Shown in pieces: positions 8,410 to 17,053 of a stretch of DNA of 64,000 nt; the stretch's first letter is position 1; the number at the start of each line of letters is the position of its first letter. The DNA lies in contig NZ_BDBS01000005.1 in the NCBI RefSeq assembly GCF_001613105.1, forward strand, positions 186,001 to 250,000. Direction: 5' to 3'. A program made the translations under genes and the position numbers. The notes beneath the pieces were generated by a model. It was not told the origin of the DNA, did no database searches, and worked only from the letters and a program-made list of their open reading frames with translations. This DNA is from Nocardia pseudobrasiliensis NBRC 108224 (GTDB taxonomy: Bacteria; Actinomycetota; Actinomycetes; Mycobacteriales; Mycobacteriaceae).

Positions 8410-9921
8410 GTGAGGTCGTCGTTGGTCAGGTGGGACGACTCCGGTCAGCGGCGGGTCGACGCACCGGAGCACGACTCCGAGCCGAATCGGCCCGAGGACA
8501 ACATCTTTCTCTCGCTCACCCCCGAGCGGGCCAAGGTGCTGCTCATCGTCGCGGCGCGCACCTCGAGTTACACCGTGGTCGTGCTCGTGGCTCTGGTGCT
8601 CGCGACCCTGTTCGCCGCCGGGAGCGGTATGACGGGCGCGCCGGGCGCCATAGCGGCCGGTTGGCTTGCGGTACATCAGGTTCCGCTGGTGATCGGCACC
8701 ACCTCGCTCGGACTGCTGCCGCTGCTGCCGACCGGACTGGTGGTGTGGTTCGCCGCGGGCGACTGCGCACGGGCGGTGGAACCGCGCTCCTCGCACGCCG
8801 ATCTCGGCTGGATCGTCGGCGCGGCGCTGTCGGGACCGCTGCTGATCACCGCCGTCTGTCTGGCCGTGGCCGAGGATGCCTCCTCGGTGGTCGCGTTGCA
8901 GCCGCCGAACACTCTGGCGGCCTTCGGATGTGTGGGCGGGCTGCATCTGCTGGCCGCCGGGGCCGGAATCCTGCGCAGCCGACCCGAACTCGTCACGCCC
9001 TATCTGCCCGAATGGGTGCTGCCCGGTGCGCGGGTGGCGGTGCGCGCACTGGGCCGGTTGCTGCTCGCGGGCGCGGCGCTCACGCTGCTGTCGTTTCTCG
9101 TGCACTGGTCGCAGATCGGCGAGACCTACCGGGCCGCGGGCAATTTCGCGGGTGTGCTCGGCCTGACCGCGCTGTCGCTGGCCTATCTGCCGAATGTCGT
9201 GATCGGCGCGGCGAGCGTGCTGATGGGGGCCGATGTGCACCTCGGCGCGGGCTCGCTGAATCTGTTCTCGGTCGTGGGCGCGCGGCTGCCCGGGCTGCCG
9301 GTGCTGGTCGCCGTGCCCGCGGGTCCCGCGGCCCTGTGGTGGCCGGTGGTGCTGCTGATTCCGGCCGCGGTCGGCGTGCTGGCCGGAGTGGACTGCGCCC
9401 GCGAGGCCGGTGACCGCCCGCGCACGCCGTGGGCCACACTGACCGCGGCCGGTCTGACCGCGGTCGCGGCGCTGGTGCTCGGATCGGCGGCCGGGGGCGC
9501 CGCGGGCTCGTTCGGTGAGCTCGGCCCGGGGGTGTGGCTGTTCGCCGGGCTCACCCTGGTCTGGATGATCGGCGCGGGCTACGTGGGCCTGCTGGCGGCG
9601 CACTGGTTCCTTGTCGCGCCCGCACCGGCCGCCGCGGACTACTACGACGACGAGTACGCCGACTACGCCGATGAGGAGGAGTACTCCGATGAGGAGTGCG
9701 TCGCCGACGATTACGGGGACGAGTATCCCGAAGCGCACTACGGCTACGAGGACTACGCGTCCGATTCGGACGCCCCGATCGTCGACGGCGAGTTGATCGA
9801 GGAGCCGCTGGCGCTGTCGACGATCGCGGATGAGGCGAAGACGGCCGAAAACTCCGACATTCTCGACGCCGAGGTGGTAGAGGCGGACCTGCCCAACAGC
9901 AACGAAGTGGACGGTCGTTAG
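8410..9921 (+). CDS. perM: Cell division protein PerM-like integral membrane protein (DUF6350)
   Basis: This polytopic membrane protein of 503 residues has roughly ten hydrophobic segments between residues 45 and 400. A strongly acidic tyrosine-rich cytoplasmic tail follows (repeated DYYDDEYADY-like sequence). It matches Rv0955/PerM of M. tuberculosis in position (between Rv0954 and purN) and topology. PerM supports septum formation by stabilising the divisome and is needed for persistence. A GTG at 8410 is chosen because GGGAGG lies 5 nt upstream; a GTG at 8386 is possible. The acidic tail is more variable in the family and may bind a basic partner; that is inference. Confidence 0.85.
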   Translation: MRSSLVRWDDSGQRRVDAPEHDSEPNRPEDNIFLSLTPERAKVLLIVAARTSSYTVVVLVALVLATLFAAGSGMTGAPGAIAAGWLAVHQVPLVIGTTSLGLLPLLPTGLVVWFAAGDCARAVEPRSSHADLGWIVGAALSGPLLITAVCLAVAEDASSVVALQPPNTLAAFGCVGGLHLLAAGAGILRSRPELVTPYLPEWVLPGARVAVRALGRLLLAGAALTLLSFLVHWSQIGETYRAAGNFAGVLGLTALSLAYLPNVVIGAASVLMGADVHLGAGSLNLFSVVGARLPGLPVLVAVPAGPAALWWPVVLLIPAAVGVLAGVDCAREAGDRPRTPWATLTAAGLTAVAALVLGSAAGGAAGSFGELGPGVWLFAGLTLVWMIGAGYVGLLAAHWFLVAPAPAAADYYDDEYADYADEEEYSDEECVADDYGDEYPEAHYGYEDYASDSDAPIVDGELIEEPLALSTIADEAKTAENSDILDAEVVEADLPNSNEVDGR

Positions 9922-10011
9922 GCTCTAACGCGGCGGCCCGGACTGGTCGCCGCCATCCCGCACCCGTCGCATACAGGGAGTAGAGCGCTGACGACCCCGC
10001 CCGCCCAGCTG

Positions 10012-10644
10012 GTGCCGCCGACGGCGCCCGCATCCGTCGTCGTGCTCGCCTCGGGTACCGGATCGCTGTTGCGTTCGCTGATCGAGGCCACCCGGGACGC
10101 GGAGTATCCGGCCCGCATCGTGGCCGTCGGCGTCGATCGCGATTGCGCCGCAATCGAACACGCGCGCGACGCCGGAATCTCACATTTCCTGGTCGCGCTG
10201 GGCGAGCATCCCGATCGCGCCGCCTGGGACGCCGCGCTGACCGCGGCCGTGGCCGCCTTCGAACCCGATCTGGTCGTCTCGGCGGGTTTCATGAAGATCC
10301 TCGGGCCCGCCTTCCTCGACCGGTTCGGTGGTCGCGTCATCAACACCCATCCCGCCCTGCTGCCGTCCTTCCCGGGCGCGCACGCGGTGCGTGACGCACT
10401 GGCCTACGGCGTGCGGGTGACGGGCTCCAGCGTGCATCTGGTCGACGCGGGCGTCGACACCGGACCGATCCTCGCTCAGGAGGCCGTGCCGGTGCGGTCC
10501 GACGACGACGAGGACACCCTGCACGAGCGGATCAAAGTCGTCGAACGGCGGTTGCTGGCGCAGGTCGTCGCGGCCGTCGCGACGCGAGGCATTGTCTCCG
10601 ATGGACGAAAGGCAGTTATCCCAGATGAGCGAGTTCTCCGGTGA
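10012..10644 (+). CDS. purN: Phosphoribosylglycinamide formyltransferase
   Basis: PurN transfers a formyl group from 10-formyl-tetrahydrofolate to GAR in purine synthesis. The folate/GAR-binding segments are visible: [14 protein letters not shown] near the N-terminus, the catalytic stretch [16 protein letters not shown], and [16 protein letters not shown] 10012 is the first standard start, but a CTG at 9988 in the same frame has a well-placed GGGAG. It would give an N-terminus ending in the VPPTAPA segment that aligns with known mycobacterial PurN. The gene overlaps purH by 4 bp (GTGA). Confidence 0.95.
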   Translation: MPPTAPASVVVLASGTGSLLRSLIEATRDAEYPARIVAVGVDRDCAAIEHARDAGISHFLVALGEHPDRAAWDAALTAAVAAFEPDLVVSAGFMKILGPAFLDRFGGRVINTHPALLPSFPGAHAVRDALAYGVRVTGSSVHLVDAGVDTGPILAQEAVPVRSDDDEDTLHERIKVVERRLLAQVVAAVATRGIVSDGRKAVIPDERVLR

Positions 10645-12203
10645 GTGAGCGCAAGCCGATCAGCAGGGCGCTGGTAAGCGTCTACGACAAGACGGGACTG
10701 GTCGAACTGGCCAGCGGCCTGCATGCCGCCGGCGTGGAGCTGGTCTCGACCGGATCGACTGCGGCGCGCATCGCCGACGCCGGAATTCCGGTGACCAAGG
10801 TGGAGGAGCTCACCGGCTTCCCGGAGACCCTGGACGGCCGGGTGAAGACCCTGCACCCGCGGGTGCACGCCGGAATCCTCGCCGATCTGCGCAAGCCCGA
10901 ACACGCCGCGCAACTGGCCGAATTGGGTGTCGCCGCTTTCGAATTGGTGGTGGTCAACCTCTACCCGTTCACCCAGACCGTCGCGAGCGGGGCGACCCCG
11001 GACGAATGCGTCGAGCAGATCGATATCGGCGGCCCGTCGATGGTCCGCGCGGCGGCGAAGAACCATCCGTCGGTCGCGGTGGTCGTCGACACCGGTGACT
11101 ACGACGAGGTGCTGACCGCCGTGAAGTCGGGAGGCTTCACCCTCGCCGAGCGAACGGGCTTGGCGGCCAAGGCCTTCCAGCACACCGCAAGTTACGACGT
11201 CGCGGTGGCGAGCTGGCTGACCAATGTGCTCGCGGCCGATCCCGAAGCGGGCCTGCGGTTCCCGGCCTGGCTCGGCGGCACCTGGACCCAGCAGACCGTG
11301 CTGCGCTACGGCGAGAACCCGCATCAGGCCGCCGCGCTGTACATCGACGAATCCGGTCCGGCCGGTCTGGCGCAGGCGGAACAGTTGCACGGCAAGGAGA
11401 TGTCGTACAACAACTACACCGATGCCGATGCCGCCTGGCGGGCCGCCTGGGATCACGCCGCGCCCGCGGTCGCGGTCGTCAAGCACGCCAACCCCTGCGG
11501 CATCGCGGTCGGCGCGGATATCGCCGAGGCGCACCGCAAGGCGCACGCCTGCGATCCGGTCAGCGCGTTCGGCGGCGTGATCGCGGCCAATCGCGAGGTG
11601 ACGGTGGAGATGGCCGAACAGGTCGCCGAGATCTTCACCGAGGTGATCGTGGCGCCCGGCTACGCCGACGGCGCGGTGGAAGTGTTGCAGCGCAAGAAGA
11701 ATGTGCGCATCCTGGTCTCCGCGGCCCCGGTGCGCGCCGGTGCGGAACTGCGCCCGATCAGCGGCGGCGCACTGCTGCAGCAGCGCGATATCGTCGACGC
11801 CGAGGGCGACGATCCGGCCAACTGGACCCTGGTGTCCGGCGAGGCGGCCGACGCGGCGACGCTGGCCGATCTCGAATTCGCCTGGCGCGCTTGCCGTGCG
11901 GTGAAGTCGAACGCGATTCTGCTTGCGCACGACGGTGCTTCGGTCGGTGTCGGCATGGGTCAGGTCAACCGAGTGGACGCGGTGCATCTGGCGGTGCTGC
12001 GCGCCGGGGAGCGGGCCGTGGGGTCGGTGGCGGCCTCCGATGCCTATTTCCCGTTCCCGGACGGCCCGCAGCAGCTGATCGCCGCCGGGGTGAAAGCCAT
12101 TGTGCAGCCGGGTGGTTCGGTGCGCGACCAGCTGACCATCGATGCCTGCCGAGAGGCCGGGGTCACGATGTACTTCACGGGTGCGCGGCACTTCGCGCAC
12201 TGA
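10641..12203 (+). CDS. purH: Bifunctional AICAR formyltransferase / IMP cyclohydrolase
   Basis: PurH carries out the last two steps of IMP synthesis. The 520-residue protein has an N-terminal MGS-like IMP cyclohydrolase domain ([15 protein letters not shown]) and a C-terminal AICAR transformylase domain with the catalytic KHANPCG motif and the NYTDADAAW segment. The GTG start overlaps the purN stop codon, indicating translational coupling. A very strong hairpin follows the stop. Confidence 0.97.
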   Translation: MSERKPISRALVSVYDKTGLVELASGLHAAGVELVSTGSTAARIADAGIPVTKVEELTGFPETLDGRVKTLHPRVHAGILADLRKPEHAAQLAELGVAAFELVVVNLYPFTQTVASGATPDECVEQIDIGGPSMVRAAAKNHPSVAVVVDTGDYDEVLTAVKSGGFTLAERTGLAAKAFQHTASYDVAVASWLTNVLAADPEAGLRFPAWLGGTWTQQTVLRYGENPHQAAALYIDESGPAGLAQAEQLHGKEMSYNNYTDADAAWRAAWDHAAPAVAVVKHANPCGIAVGADIAEAHRKAHACDPVSAFGGVIAANREVTVEMAEQVAEIFTEVIVAPGYADGAVEVLQRKKNVRILVSAAPVRAGAELRPISGGALLQQRDIVDAEGDDPANWTLVSGEAADAATLADLEFAWRACRAVKSNAILLAHDGASVGVGMGQVNRVDAVHLAVLRAGERAVGSVAASDAYFPFPDGPQQLIAAGVKAIVQPGGSVRDQLTIDACREAGVTMYFTGARHFAH

Positions 12204-12210
12204 CAGGTAG

Positions 12211-12253
12211 CGAGGGCCCCTGCGCGGACATGATCTCCGCGCAGGGGCCCTCG
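12211..12253 (+). terminator. Strong terminator of purNH
   Basis: The arms 12211-12228 and 12236-12253 form a perfect 18-bp GC-rich stem with a 7-nt loop, 8 nt after the purH stop. It is one of the strongest hairpins in the window. Confidence 0.9.
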
Positions 12254-12440
12254 TCATCCAGTCGCCGAGCCATAGCCATCTCGACTCCCAGGTTTCGTCA
12301 TCCCGGCGCGTGCGACGGGTGCCTCCAGAGCAGGGAAGGTACCACCTTCACAACCCCGGTGCGGCAGACCGAAATGCTATAACCGCAGCGTGACCATCGA
12401 ATGTGAATTACATCACTACGAAATTTCGAAGTGAGCGGAT

Positions 12441-12902
12441 TCACTTGGCACTGAGTACCTTTCGATTGCCCAATGGTTGCTTCAATGGGATCTCCAGGGT
12501 GCCGAAGACGGCGATCATCGTGCACATCCGACCGGCCGCCTCCGGCAGCGTGCCCGCGCGCAATTCGACCGTTACCGTGCTGTCGGATTCGGTCGTACTC
12601 GCGTCCACGCCATAGCATTCCGGCGAACCGCTCTGGAAGTTCACCGCGATCCGATCGGGCGCGACGCGGGTCCAGCTGTCGAACGCGATGGGGCGAGGAT
12701 TGGCGATCGCGGGGTTGGCGGTGAACGCGCGGCCGGGCTGCGGAGTGGTCTGTTCGGTCGGTGTGCTCGCGGCCGACGTCGGATGCGCGCTCGTATTCCC
12801 TTGCGCACCATCGTTGTTCGACTGACCGCAGCCGGCGGCCAGCAGTGCGAGCAGGGCGGCCACGGCGGCGCCCGCGCGCCGCGAGCCCGAGATCGGTTCC
12901 AT
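12441..12902 (-). CDS. Putative lipoprotein, function unknown
   Basis: This 153-residue protein has a signal peptide ending in the lipobox LLAAGC, with the lipidated cysteine at residue 25. A Thr/Ser/Pro-rich linker (26-60) follows, then a small folded domain of about 90 residues with two cysteines (CYG and MCTM) that could form a disulfide. The mature protein should be on the outer face of the membrane. I recognise no catalytic motif. It converges on purH and is separated from it by the terminator. Confidence 0.8.
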   Translation of the reverse strand: MEPISGSRRAGAAVAALLALLAAGCGQSNNDGAQGNTSAHPTSAASTPTEQTTPQPGRAFTANPAIANPRPIAFDSWTRVAPDRIAVNFQSGSPECYGVDASTTESDSTVTVELRAGTLPEAAGRMCTMIAVFGTLEIPLKQPLGNRKVLSAK

Positions 12903-13098
12903 GGCGCCCCACCCTAGTGGGTGCGAGCGGGGGTCCCGTCGCTGCCGTCGTCGACCGAACAGTGAACTTTCTACAACGACTGCGCGTAATCAGTGCGCTG
13001 CCGGGTACTCGCCAGTAGTCTCTGCAAACGATGAGCGAATGCAGTTCTGCGCCATCGACTTATGAGCAAGCGAACCCCTGTCCCGAAAGGACCCTCCG

Positions 13099-13659
13099 AT
13101 GGGCGACACGCTGAACGTAGGCGATGAACTCGGTCTCGGCCAATCCCTCCAGGGTGGTGCGTACACCCTGACGCTGCAGAACGACGGCAATCTGGTGCTG
13201 TCGGAGCCGGGCGGGGTGGTGTGGGCCACCAACACCCATGAGCAGGGTGTCAAACGCGCGGTGCTGCAGGACGATGGCAACTTCGTGCTGTACAAGGACG
13301 ACGGCGCGGCGTGGGCCACCGACACCAACGGCAAGGATGTCGACCGGCTGGTGGTGCAGGCCGACCGCAATGTGGTGCTCTACGGCAAGGACGGCAGCCC
13401 GGTGTGGGCCTCGGACACCAATACCGACAACCCGATCCAGGCCGAGGAGCCGGTCCTGGCCGCGGCCACCGAGCAGGCCCCGCCGCCGCCCCCGCCCGCT
13501 CCGGCGGCCCAGACCTACACCGTCGAGCCCGGCGACACCCTGTGGGCCATCGCCGAGCGCTTCTACGGTGACGGCAACCGCTACGGCGAGATCGCCCAGG
13601 CCAGTGGCATCGACAATCCGGACGCCATCGATGTGGGTCAGGTCCTGACGATCCCCTGA
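13099..13659 (+). CDS. B-type mannose-lectin domain protein with C-terminal LysM
   Basis: This 186-residue protein has three bulb-lectin (beta-prism II) repeats spaced exactly 30 residues apart: LQNDGNLVL (26-34), LQDDGNFVLY (56-65) and VQADRNVVLY (86-95). The first two carry the QxDxNxVxY sugar-binding pattern; the third has Arg in place of the usual Gly. A proline linker (about 128-137) leads to one LysM domain (139-186, YTVEPGDTLWAIAERFYG), which binds N-acetylglucosamine polymers. No signal peptide or membrane segment is present, so secretion would need a non-classical route, or the protein is cytoplasmic. AAAGGA lies upstream of the ATG. It stands alone between hairpins. Confidence 0.88.
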   Translation: MGDTLNVGDELGLGQSLQGGAYTLTLQNDGNLVLSEPGGVVWATNTHEQGVKRAVLQDDGNFVLYKDDGAAWATDTNGKDVDRLVVQADRNVVLYGKDGSPVWASDTNTDNPIQAEEPVLAAATEQAPPPPPPAPAAQTYTVEPGDTLWAIAERFYGDGNRYGEIAQASGIDNPDAIDVGQVLTIP

Positions 13660-13686
13660 TTCGGCCGAACGCACGCCGGAACGACG

Positions 13687-13715
13687 AAGCCCCGACGCCT
13701 CCGGCGTCGGGGCTT
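13687..13715. terminator. Bidirectional terminator between the lectin and DoxX genes
   Basis: AAGCCCCGACGCC (13687-13699) and GGCGTCGGGGCTT (13703-13715) form a perfect 13-bp stem with a 3-nt loop between convergent genes. Confidence 0.88.
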
Positions 13716-13755
13716 TCGACTGAGACCCGGTATCCCGAGCCGATTTTCGGTCGGA

Positions 13756-14103
13756 TCAGCGCGCCAGTTGCAGCACCAGCGTGGCCACGGCCGGAGCCAG
13801 GTAGAGCAGCGGGAACGGCGTGGTCTTGTACGACCGGGCACGGATGGTCGTGGCGGCGGCGCCGAGGAAGTAGAGGATCAGACCGATTGCCGCGGCGATG
13901 CCGACGATCGGCGCCACGAATCCGGCCAGCAGGCCCAGCGCACCGGCCGATTTGGCCAGCGCCAACGGGTTCCACCAGGCCCGCGGCACCTGGTACTGGA
14001 TCAGCGGCTCGACCACGAACTGTTTGCGGGCGAACAGCGAGTAGCCCGAGAATCCGATCCACAGGGCGGTGACGACGGCGACGATGTGGTAGGCGACGTT
14101 CAT
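13756..14103 (-). CDS. DoxX-like family membrane protein
   Basis: This 115-residue protein has four predicted membrane helices, a conserved early Gly-rich helix (WIGFSGYSLF) and the KSAGALGLLAG segment typical of DoxX-like proteins (PF13564). Members are linked to redox or thiol-stress complexes in mycobacteria, but most, including this one, have no defined reaction. It is monocistronic, between two terminators. Confidence 0.82.
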   Translation of the reverse strand: MNVAYHIVAVVTALWIGFSGYSLFARKQFVVEPLIQYQVPRAWWNPLALAKSAGALGLLAGFVAPIVGIAAAIGLILYFLGAAATTIRARSYKTTPFPLLYLAPAVATLVLQLAR

Positions 14104-14190
14104 TGGAATCCGTTTCCTCTCAGCGACTTTGCTTGGTTGCCTGTTCGACGACGCGGCATGCGCGACTGTGACATCGGCGGATTCCGATAC

Positions 14191-14235
14191 GAAAAAGGCC
14201 GGGCCCCGGCGTCGAAGGACGTCGGGGCCCGGCCT
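14191..14235 (-). terminator. Terminator of the rpmB-rpmG-rpsN-rpsR operon
   Basis: On the minus strand an 18-bp stem (14218-14235 with 14196-14213, one non-Watson-Crick pair) is followed by a TTTTT run, a rare canonical U-tract for this genome. It lies 16-60 nt after the rpsR2 stop. Confidence 0.88.
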
Positions 14236-14250
14236 GGCGCCGCGGTTACC

Positions 14251-14505
14251 TCAGCGGCTGGTGAACGGCAGCAGTGCCATCTCGCGGGCGTTCTTCACCG
14301 CGACGGCGACCTGGCGCTGTTGTTGGGGGGTGAGGCCGGTGACTCGGCGGCTGCGGATCTTGCCGCGATCGGAGATGAACGTGCGCAGCAGGTTCACGTC
14401 CTTGTAGTCGACGGTCTCGACACCGGCGGCGATGAGTGGGTTCTTCTTCGGGCGCCGTGCCTGCTCGGCACGGACCTTCTTCGACGGTGCTCGCTTCACT
14501 GGCAT
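14251..14505 (-). CDS. rpsR2: Ribosomal protein S18, zinc-independent paralogue
   Basis: This 84-residue S18 has the family core [19 protein letters not shown] and [29 protein letters not shown] sequence. It has no cysteine, in contrast to zinc-binding mycobacterial S18. Last gene of the four-gene minus-strand operon, it lies 38 bp after rpsN2. It is expected to replace the zinc form in the 30S subunit during zinc limitation; that role is inferred from the family and from the Zur-like box. Confidence 0.94.
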   Translation of the reverse strand: MPVKRAPSKKVRAEQARRPKKNPLIAAGVETVDYKDVNLLRTFISDRGKIRSRRVTGLTPQQQRQVAVAVKNAREMALLPFTSR

Positions 14506-14543
14506 GTCAGCGGTTCCTTCTCACTCACGAGATCTGCGGAGGT

Positions 14544-14963
14544 CTACCAACTCGATTTGTGCACACCGGGCAGTTCCCCTCGGTGGGCCATCTCGCGTAC
14601 CCGGACCCGAGAGAGACCGAATTTACGGAGATGCCCACGGGGCCGTCCATCCGTGGCGTCCCGATTGCGCAATCGTACCGGACTGGCATCCCGCGGCATC
14701 TTCTGCAGTGCAGCCTGAGCAGCTGTGACTATCTGCGCCGCCTCCGGCGTCGCTTGTTCGCGGCCCCCGAGGCTCGTTTCTTCCCTCCTCCGCTCCTCCG
14801 CTTCGCTCCCCCGCTCCGTCAGTCCAGAAACCAGCCGGGCCGCGAACTGTGGGTTGACGCTGGCCAAGCGGATTGCTTCCTTCAGCGCGGCGCGGCGTTC
14901 GGCATAGCGGGCGACGACGGCCCTGCGGTGCTCATTGCGGTTGATCTTGGATTTCTTGGCCAT
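14544..14963 (-). CDS. rpsN2: Ribosomal protein S14, zinc-independent paralogue with internal insertion
   Basis: This is a C-minus S14: [14 protein letters not shown] at the start, and [20 protein letters not shown] and [19 protein letters not shown] at the end, with Asp where the zinc form has Cys. Normal long S14 is about 101 residues; this one is 139. The excess lies at about residues 39-70, a charged stretch ([13 protein letters not shown]) encoded by an imperfect palindrome at 14756-14847. The frame is preserved, so the product may still be functional with a longer loop. The start codon shares one base with the rpmG2 stop (TGATG). Confidence 0.9.
   Translation of the reverse strand: MAKKSKINRNEHRRAVVARYAERRAALKEAIRLASVNPQFAARLVSGLTERGSEAEERRREETSLGGREQATPEAAQIVTAAQAALQKMPRDASPVRLRNRDATDGRPRGHLRKFGLSRVRVREMAHRGELPGVHKSSW
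14756..14847. repeat. 92-bp palindromic element inserted in frame in rpsN2
   Basis: The element is bounded by inverted repeats. GTTCGCGGCCC (14756-14766) plus GGCTCGTTTCT (14771-14781) pair with AGAAACCAGCC (14826-14836) plus GGGCCGCGAAC (14837-14847), with one mismatch and a 4-nt bulge. The centre is almost pure polypyrimidine on the plus strand. It explains the roughly 32 extra residues of this S14. Confidence 0.7.
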
Positions 14964-15127
14964 CAGCGGTCCTCGCGGAAGTCGACGTGTTTGCGGATCA
15001 CCGGGTCGTATTTGCGCAGGATCATTCGGTCCGGATCGTTGCGGCGGTTCTTGCGGGTGACGTAGGTGTAGCCGGTACCCGCGGTCGAGCGGAGTTTGAT
15101 GATGGGCCGAATCTCGTTGCGGGCCAT
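14963..15127 (-). CDS. rpmG2: Ribosomal protein L33, zinc-independent paralogue
   Basis: This 54-residue L33 ([20 protein letters not shown] to the FREDR end) has no CxxC pairs. It overlaps rpmB2 upstream and rpsN2 downstream by one base each (TGATG), indicating tight translational coupling in the zinc-starvation operon. The conserved [14 protein letters not shown] core identifies the family. Confidence 0.95.
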   Translation of the reverse strand: MARNEIRPIIKLRSTAGTGYTYVTRKNRRNDPDRMILRKYDPVIRKHVDFREDR

Positions 15128-15363
15128 CAGATCTTCTCCCCGCGCGCGCGTAGCTTCGCGACGACCGCCTCGATGCCGTCGCGATCGATGGTCTTGATGC
15201 CCTTGGCGGAGACCGTGAGCGTGATGCGCCGACCCTCGCTGGGCAGGTAGTAGGACTTGCGCTGGATATTGGGATCCCAGCGGCGGTTGGTCCGACGGTG
15301 CGAATGCGATACGGACTTGCCGAAGCCCGGCTTGCGCCCGGTGACCTGGCAGTGGGCCGACAT
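15127..15363 (-). CDS. rpmB2: Ribosomal protein L28, zinc-starvation paralogue
   Basis: This 78-residue L28 starts [18 protein letters not shown] and contains [15 protein letters not shown]. Its start at 15363 is fixed by a strong AGGAGGAG ribosome site and by the family N-terminus. It retains one cysteine near the start but lacks the CxxC pairs of the zinc-ribbon form. First gene of the minus-strand operon; the Zur-like box lies 19-33 nt upstream of its start codon. Confidence 0.95.
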   Translation of the reverse strand: MSAHCQVTGRKPGFGKSVSHSHRRTNRRWDPNIQRKSYYLPSEGRRITLTVSAKGIKTIDRDGIEAVVAKLRARGEKI

Positions 15364-15381
15364 GTCTCCTCCTTCACAAGA

Positions 15382-15396
15382 TGACAATCATTTTCG
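15382..15396. promoter_or_regulatory. Zur-like operator for rpmB2 operon
   Basis: TGACAATCATTTTCG matches the actinobacterial Zur palindrome TGAAAATCATTTTCA at 13 of 15 positions. It lies just upstream of the rpmB2 ribosome site, where a bound repressor would block the promoter. Confidence 0.75.
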
Positions 15397-15436
15397 ACAA
15401 CGACGGTTCGACACTGTAGCGTGAACCCGAAGCAAA

Positions 15437-15451
15437 TGAAAATCATTATCG
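15437..15451. promoter_or_regulatory. Zur-like operator for mrf operon
   Basis: TGAAAATCATTATCG matches the Zur palindrome at 13 of 15 positions and ends 13 nt before the mrf start. With the box at 15382 it forms a pair 55 bp apart in the divergent promoter region. Confidence 0.78.
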
Positions 15452-15463
15452 AAAGGGGTTCCG

Positions 15464-16762
15464 GTGGCGTCTCATCCCGACCGCCGCACGCCCGTCGTGG
15501 TGCTCGCGGGCTTCCCGGGTCCGGCCACGACCGGTGTGGACCATGTGGCGCGGATGCTGCGGGACGCGCCCGGCACCGTGGTGATCCGCCACGATCTGAC
15601 GGAGTTGCGTGAGGGGATTGTCCGTCGGACCGTGTGGAGCGAGGGGCGCGAGCAGATCAGCGTGCACGAGCTCGCGCACGGATGCGTGTCCTGCACGCTG
15701 CGCGCGGATCTGCTGCCGCTGCTGTGTCTGCTCGCGGCCCGGGATTCGGTGCGGCGCATCGTGATCGCGCTCGATCCGGCCTTCGAGGCCGAGGCCGTGG
15801 GTCATGCCGTGGACCATGTGCCGGTGGCCGGGGTGGTGGGCCGGGTGGACGGTCCGGCCGGGCGCGATGTGCGCATCGAGGCCGTGCTGACCTGTCTGGA
15901 CGCCCGGACCTGGCTGCCCGACGCGCTGTGCGGCGACACCCTCGCCGAACGCGGGTTGGCCGATGCCGATGACGATCGGACCATCGCGCAGGTGGCCGTC
16001 GGGCAGGTCGATTTCGCCGATGCCGCAGTGGTTTTCGGTGTCGACGGGGTGACGGTGCACGAGCGGGAGCAGTTGGGCGCGGTGCTGGAACGGCTGATTC
16101 CACAGGCGCCGGTGGCCTGGCTGGGAGATCCGCGGCTGCTCAGCGCGGGCGAGGTGGAGGATCTGCTGCATCGTGTTCCCGCGGATTCGCGGCGCGGTCG
16201 GATCTTCGACGCACATGCCCCGCTGCTGCGCGGTCAACCGCCGCTGACCGCCGAATCCGGTGTGGCGCTGGTGGAATTCGCCACGAACCGGCCGTTTCAT
16301 CCGGCGCGATTGCATCAGGCGCTCGATGCGCTGTTCGACGGCGTGATCACCGCGCGCGGCCGCATCTGGCTGGCCACCCAGCCCGATGAGGTGGTGTGGC
16401 TGGAATCGGCGGGCGGTGGGCTGCGGGTCGGCAGCGCCGGACGCTGGCTGGCCGCCATGGATGCCGCCGAACTGGCCGAGGCCGATTCCGATCGCCGGGC
16501 GCTCGCGGGCCTGCGTTGGGACGACCGATTCGGCGATCGCGATATCTCGCTGGCGATTCTGACCTGCGACGCCGATGTGGACGAGATCCGCCACGCGCTG
16601 CACTGGGCCCTGGTCGACGAGGCCGAACTGCTACTGGTGCGCACCGCGCCCGAACTGGTCGCGCAGTGGGACGACCCGTTCGGAAGTTGGCACGAAGATC
16701 CCTGCGACACAAGCGAACCCAGCGCCTCACCGGTCGGTGAGCAGCGCGCGAACGAAAGGTAG
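15464..16762 (+). CDS. mrf: Ribosome hibernation factor-recruiting GTPase-like protein Mrf (CobW/COG0523 family)
   Basis: This 432-residue COG0523 protein resembles M. tuberculosis Rv0106 and M. smegmatis Mrf, which recruits the hibernation factor Mpy to ribosomes under zinc limitation. It has the HGCVSCTLR CxxC motif, and its C-terminal CobW_C domain contains [18 protein letters not shown] and [19 protein letters not shown]. The Walker A position reads GFPGPATTG instead of the GxxGxGKT of metallochaperone GTPases, so nucleotide binding may be weak or absent. The GTG start has GAAAGGGG upstream. It is cotranscribed with L31 and L32 genes and divergent from the S18/S14/L33/L28 operon. Confidence 0.9.
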   Translation: MASHPDRRTPVVVLAGFPGPATTGVDHVARMLRDAPGTVVIRHDLTELREGIVRRTVWSEGREQISVHELAHGCVSCTLRADLLPLLCLLAARDSVRRIVIALDPAFEAEAVGHAVDHVPVAGVVGRVDGPAGRDVRIEAVLTCLDARTWLPDALCGDTLAERGLADADDDRTIAQVAVGQVDFADAAVVFGVDGVTVHEREQLGAVLERLIPQAPVAWLGDPRLLSAGEVEDLLHRVPADSRRGRIFDAHAPLLRGQPPLTAESGVALVEFATNRPFHPARLHQALDALFDGVITARGRIWLATQPDEVVWLESAGGGLRVGSAGRWLAAMDAAELAEADSDRRALAGLRWDDRFGDRDISLAILTCDADVDEIRHALHWALVDEAELLLVRTAPELVAQWDDPFGSWHEDPCDTSEPSASPVGEQRANER

Positions 16763-16766
16763 GCCC

Positions 16767-17051
16767 GTGAAATCAGGTATTCATCCGGATTACCAACTGG
16801 TCGTCTTCGAGGATGCGAGCACCGGTAAGCGCTTCCTCACCCGGTCCACCGCGACCGGGCTGCGGACCGTGGAATGGTCCGACGGCAACACCTATCCGCT
16901 CATCACGGTGGATGTCACCGCCGATTCGCACCCGTTCTGGACCGGTGCCAATCGCCTGCTCGACACGCAGGGGCGGGTGGAGAAGTTCGAGCGCAAGTAC
17001 GGTAGACGCATTCGGGCCCAGGCGGATCCGGCCGTGCGGAAGGAGAGCTAG
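16767..17051 (+). CDS. rpmE2: Ribosomal protein L31 type B (zinc-independent)
   Basis: This 94-residue type B L31 ([34 protein letters not shown]) lacks the CxxC pairs of the zinc form. The GTG start follows mrf by 4 bp. Type B L31 is a classic Zur target that replaces zinc-loaded L31 and frees zinc. Confidence 0.96.
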   Translation: MKSGIHPDYQLVVFEDASTGKRFLTRSTATGLRTVEWSDGNTYPLITVDVTADSHPFWTGANRLLDTQGRVEKFERKYGRRIRAQADPAVRKES

Positions 17052-17053
17052 CC

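Noticed and set aside
7591..9738. A 715-codon antisense frame over the DUF5336 and perM genes
   Set aside because: The Gln/His/Arg-rich translation is typical of a reverse-frame reading; the sense genes have syntenic support.
10476..12257. A 593-codon antisense frame over purH
   Set aside because: It is a mirror frame of a clearly identified enzyme, rich in Arg/Gly/His, with no recognisable domain.
12402..12417. CRP-like sequence TGTGAATTACATCACT between purH and the lipoprotein gene
   Set aside because: It matches at 9 of 10 positions but lies between convergent 3' ends, downstream of both genes, so no promoter function can be assigned; kept only in the statistical observation on CRP-like sites.
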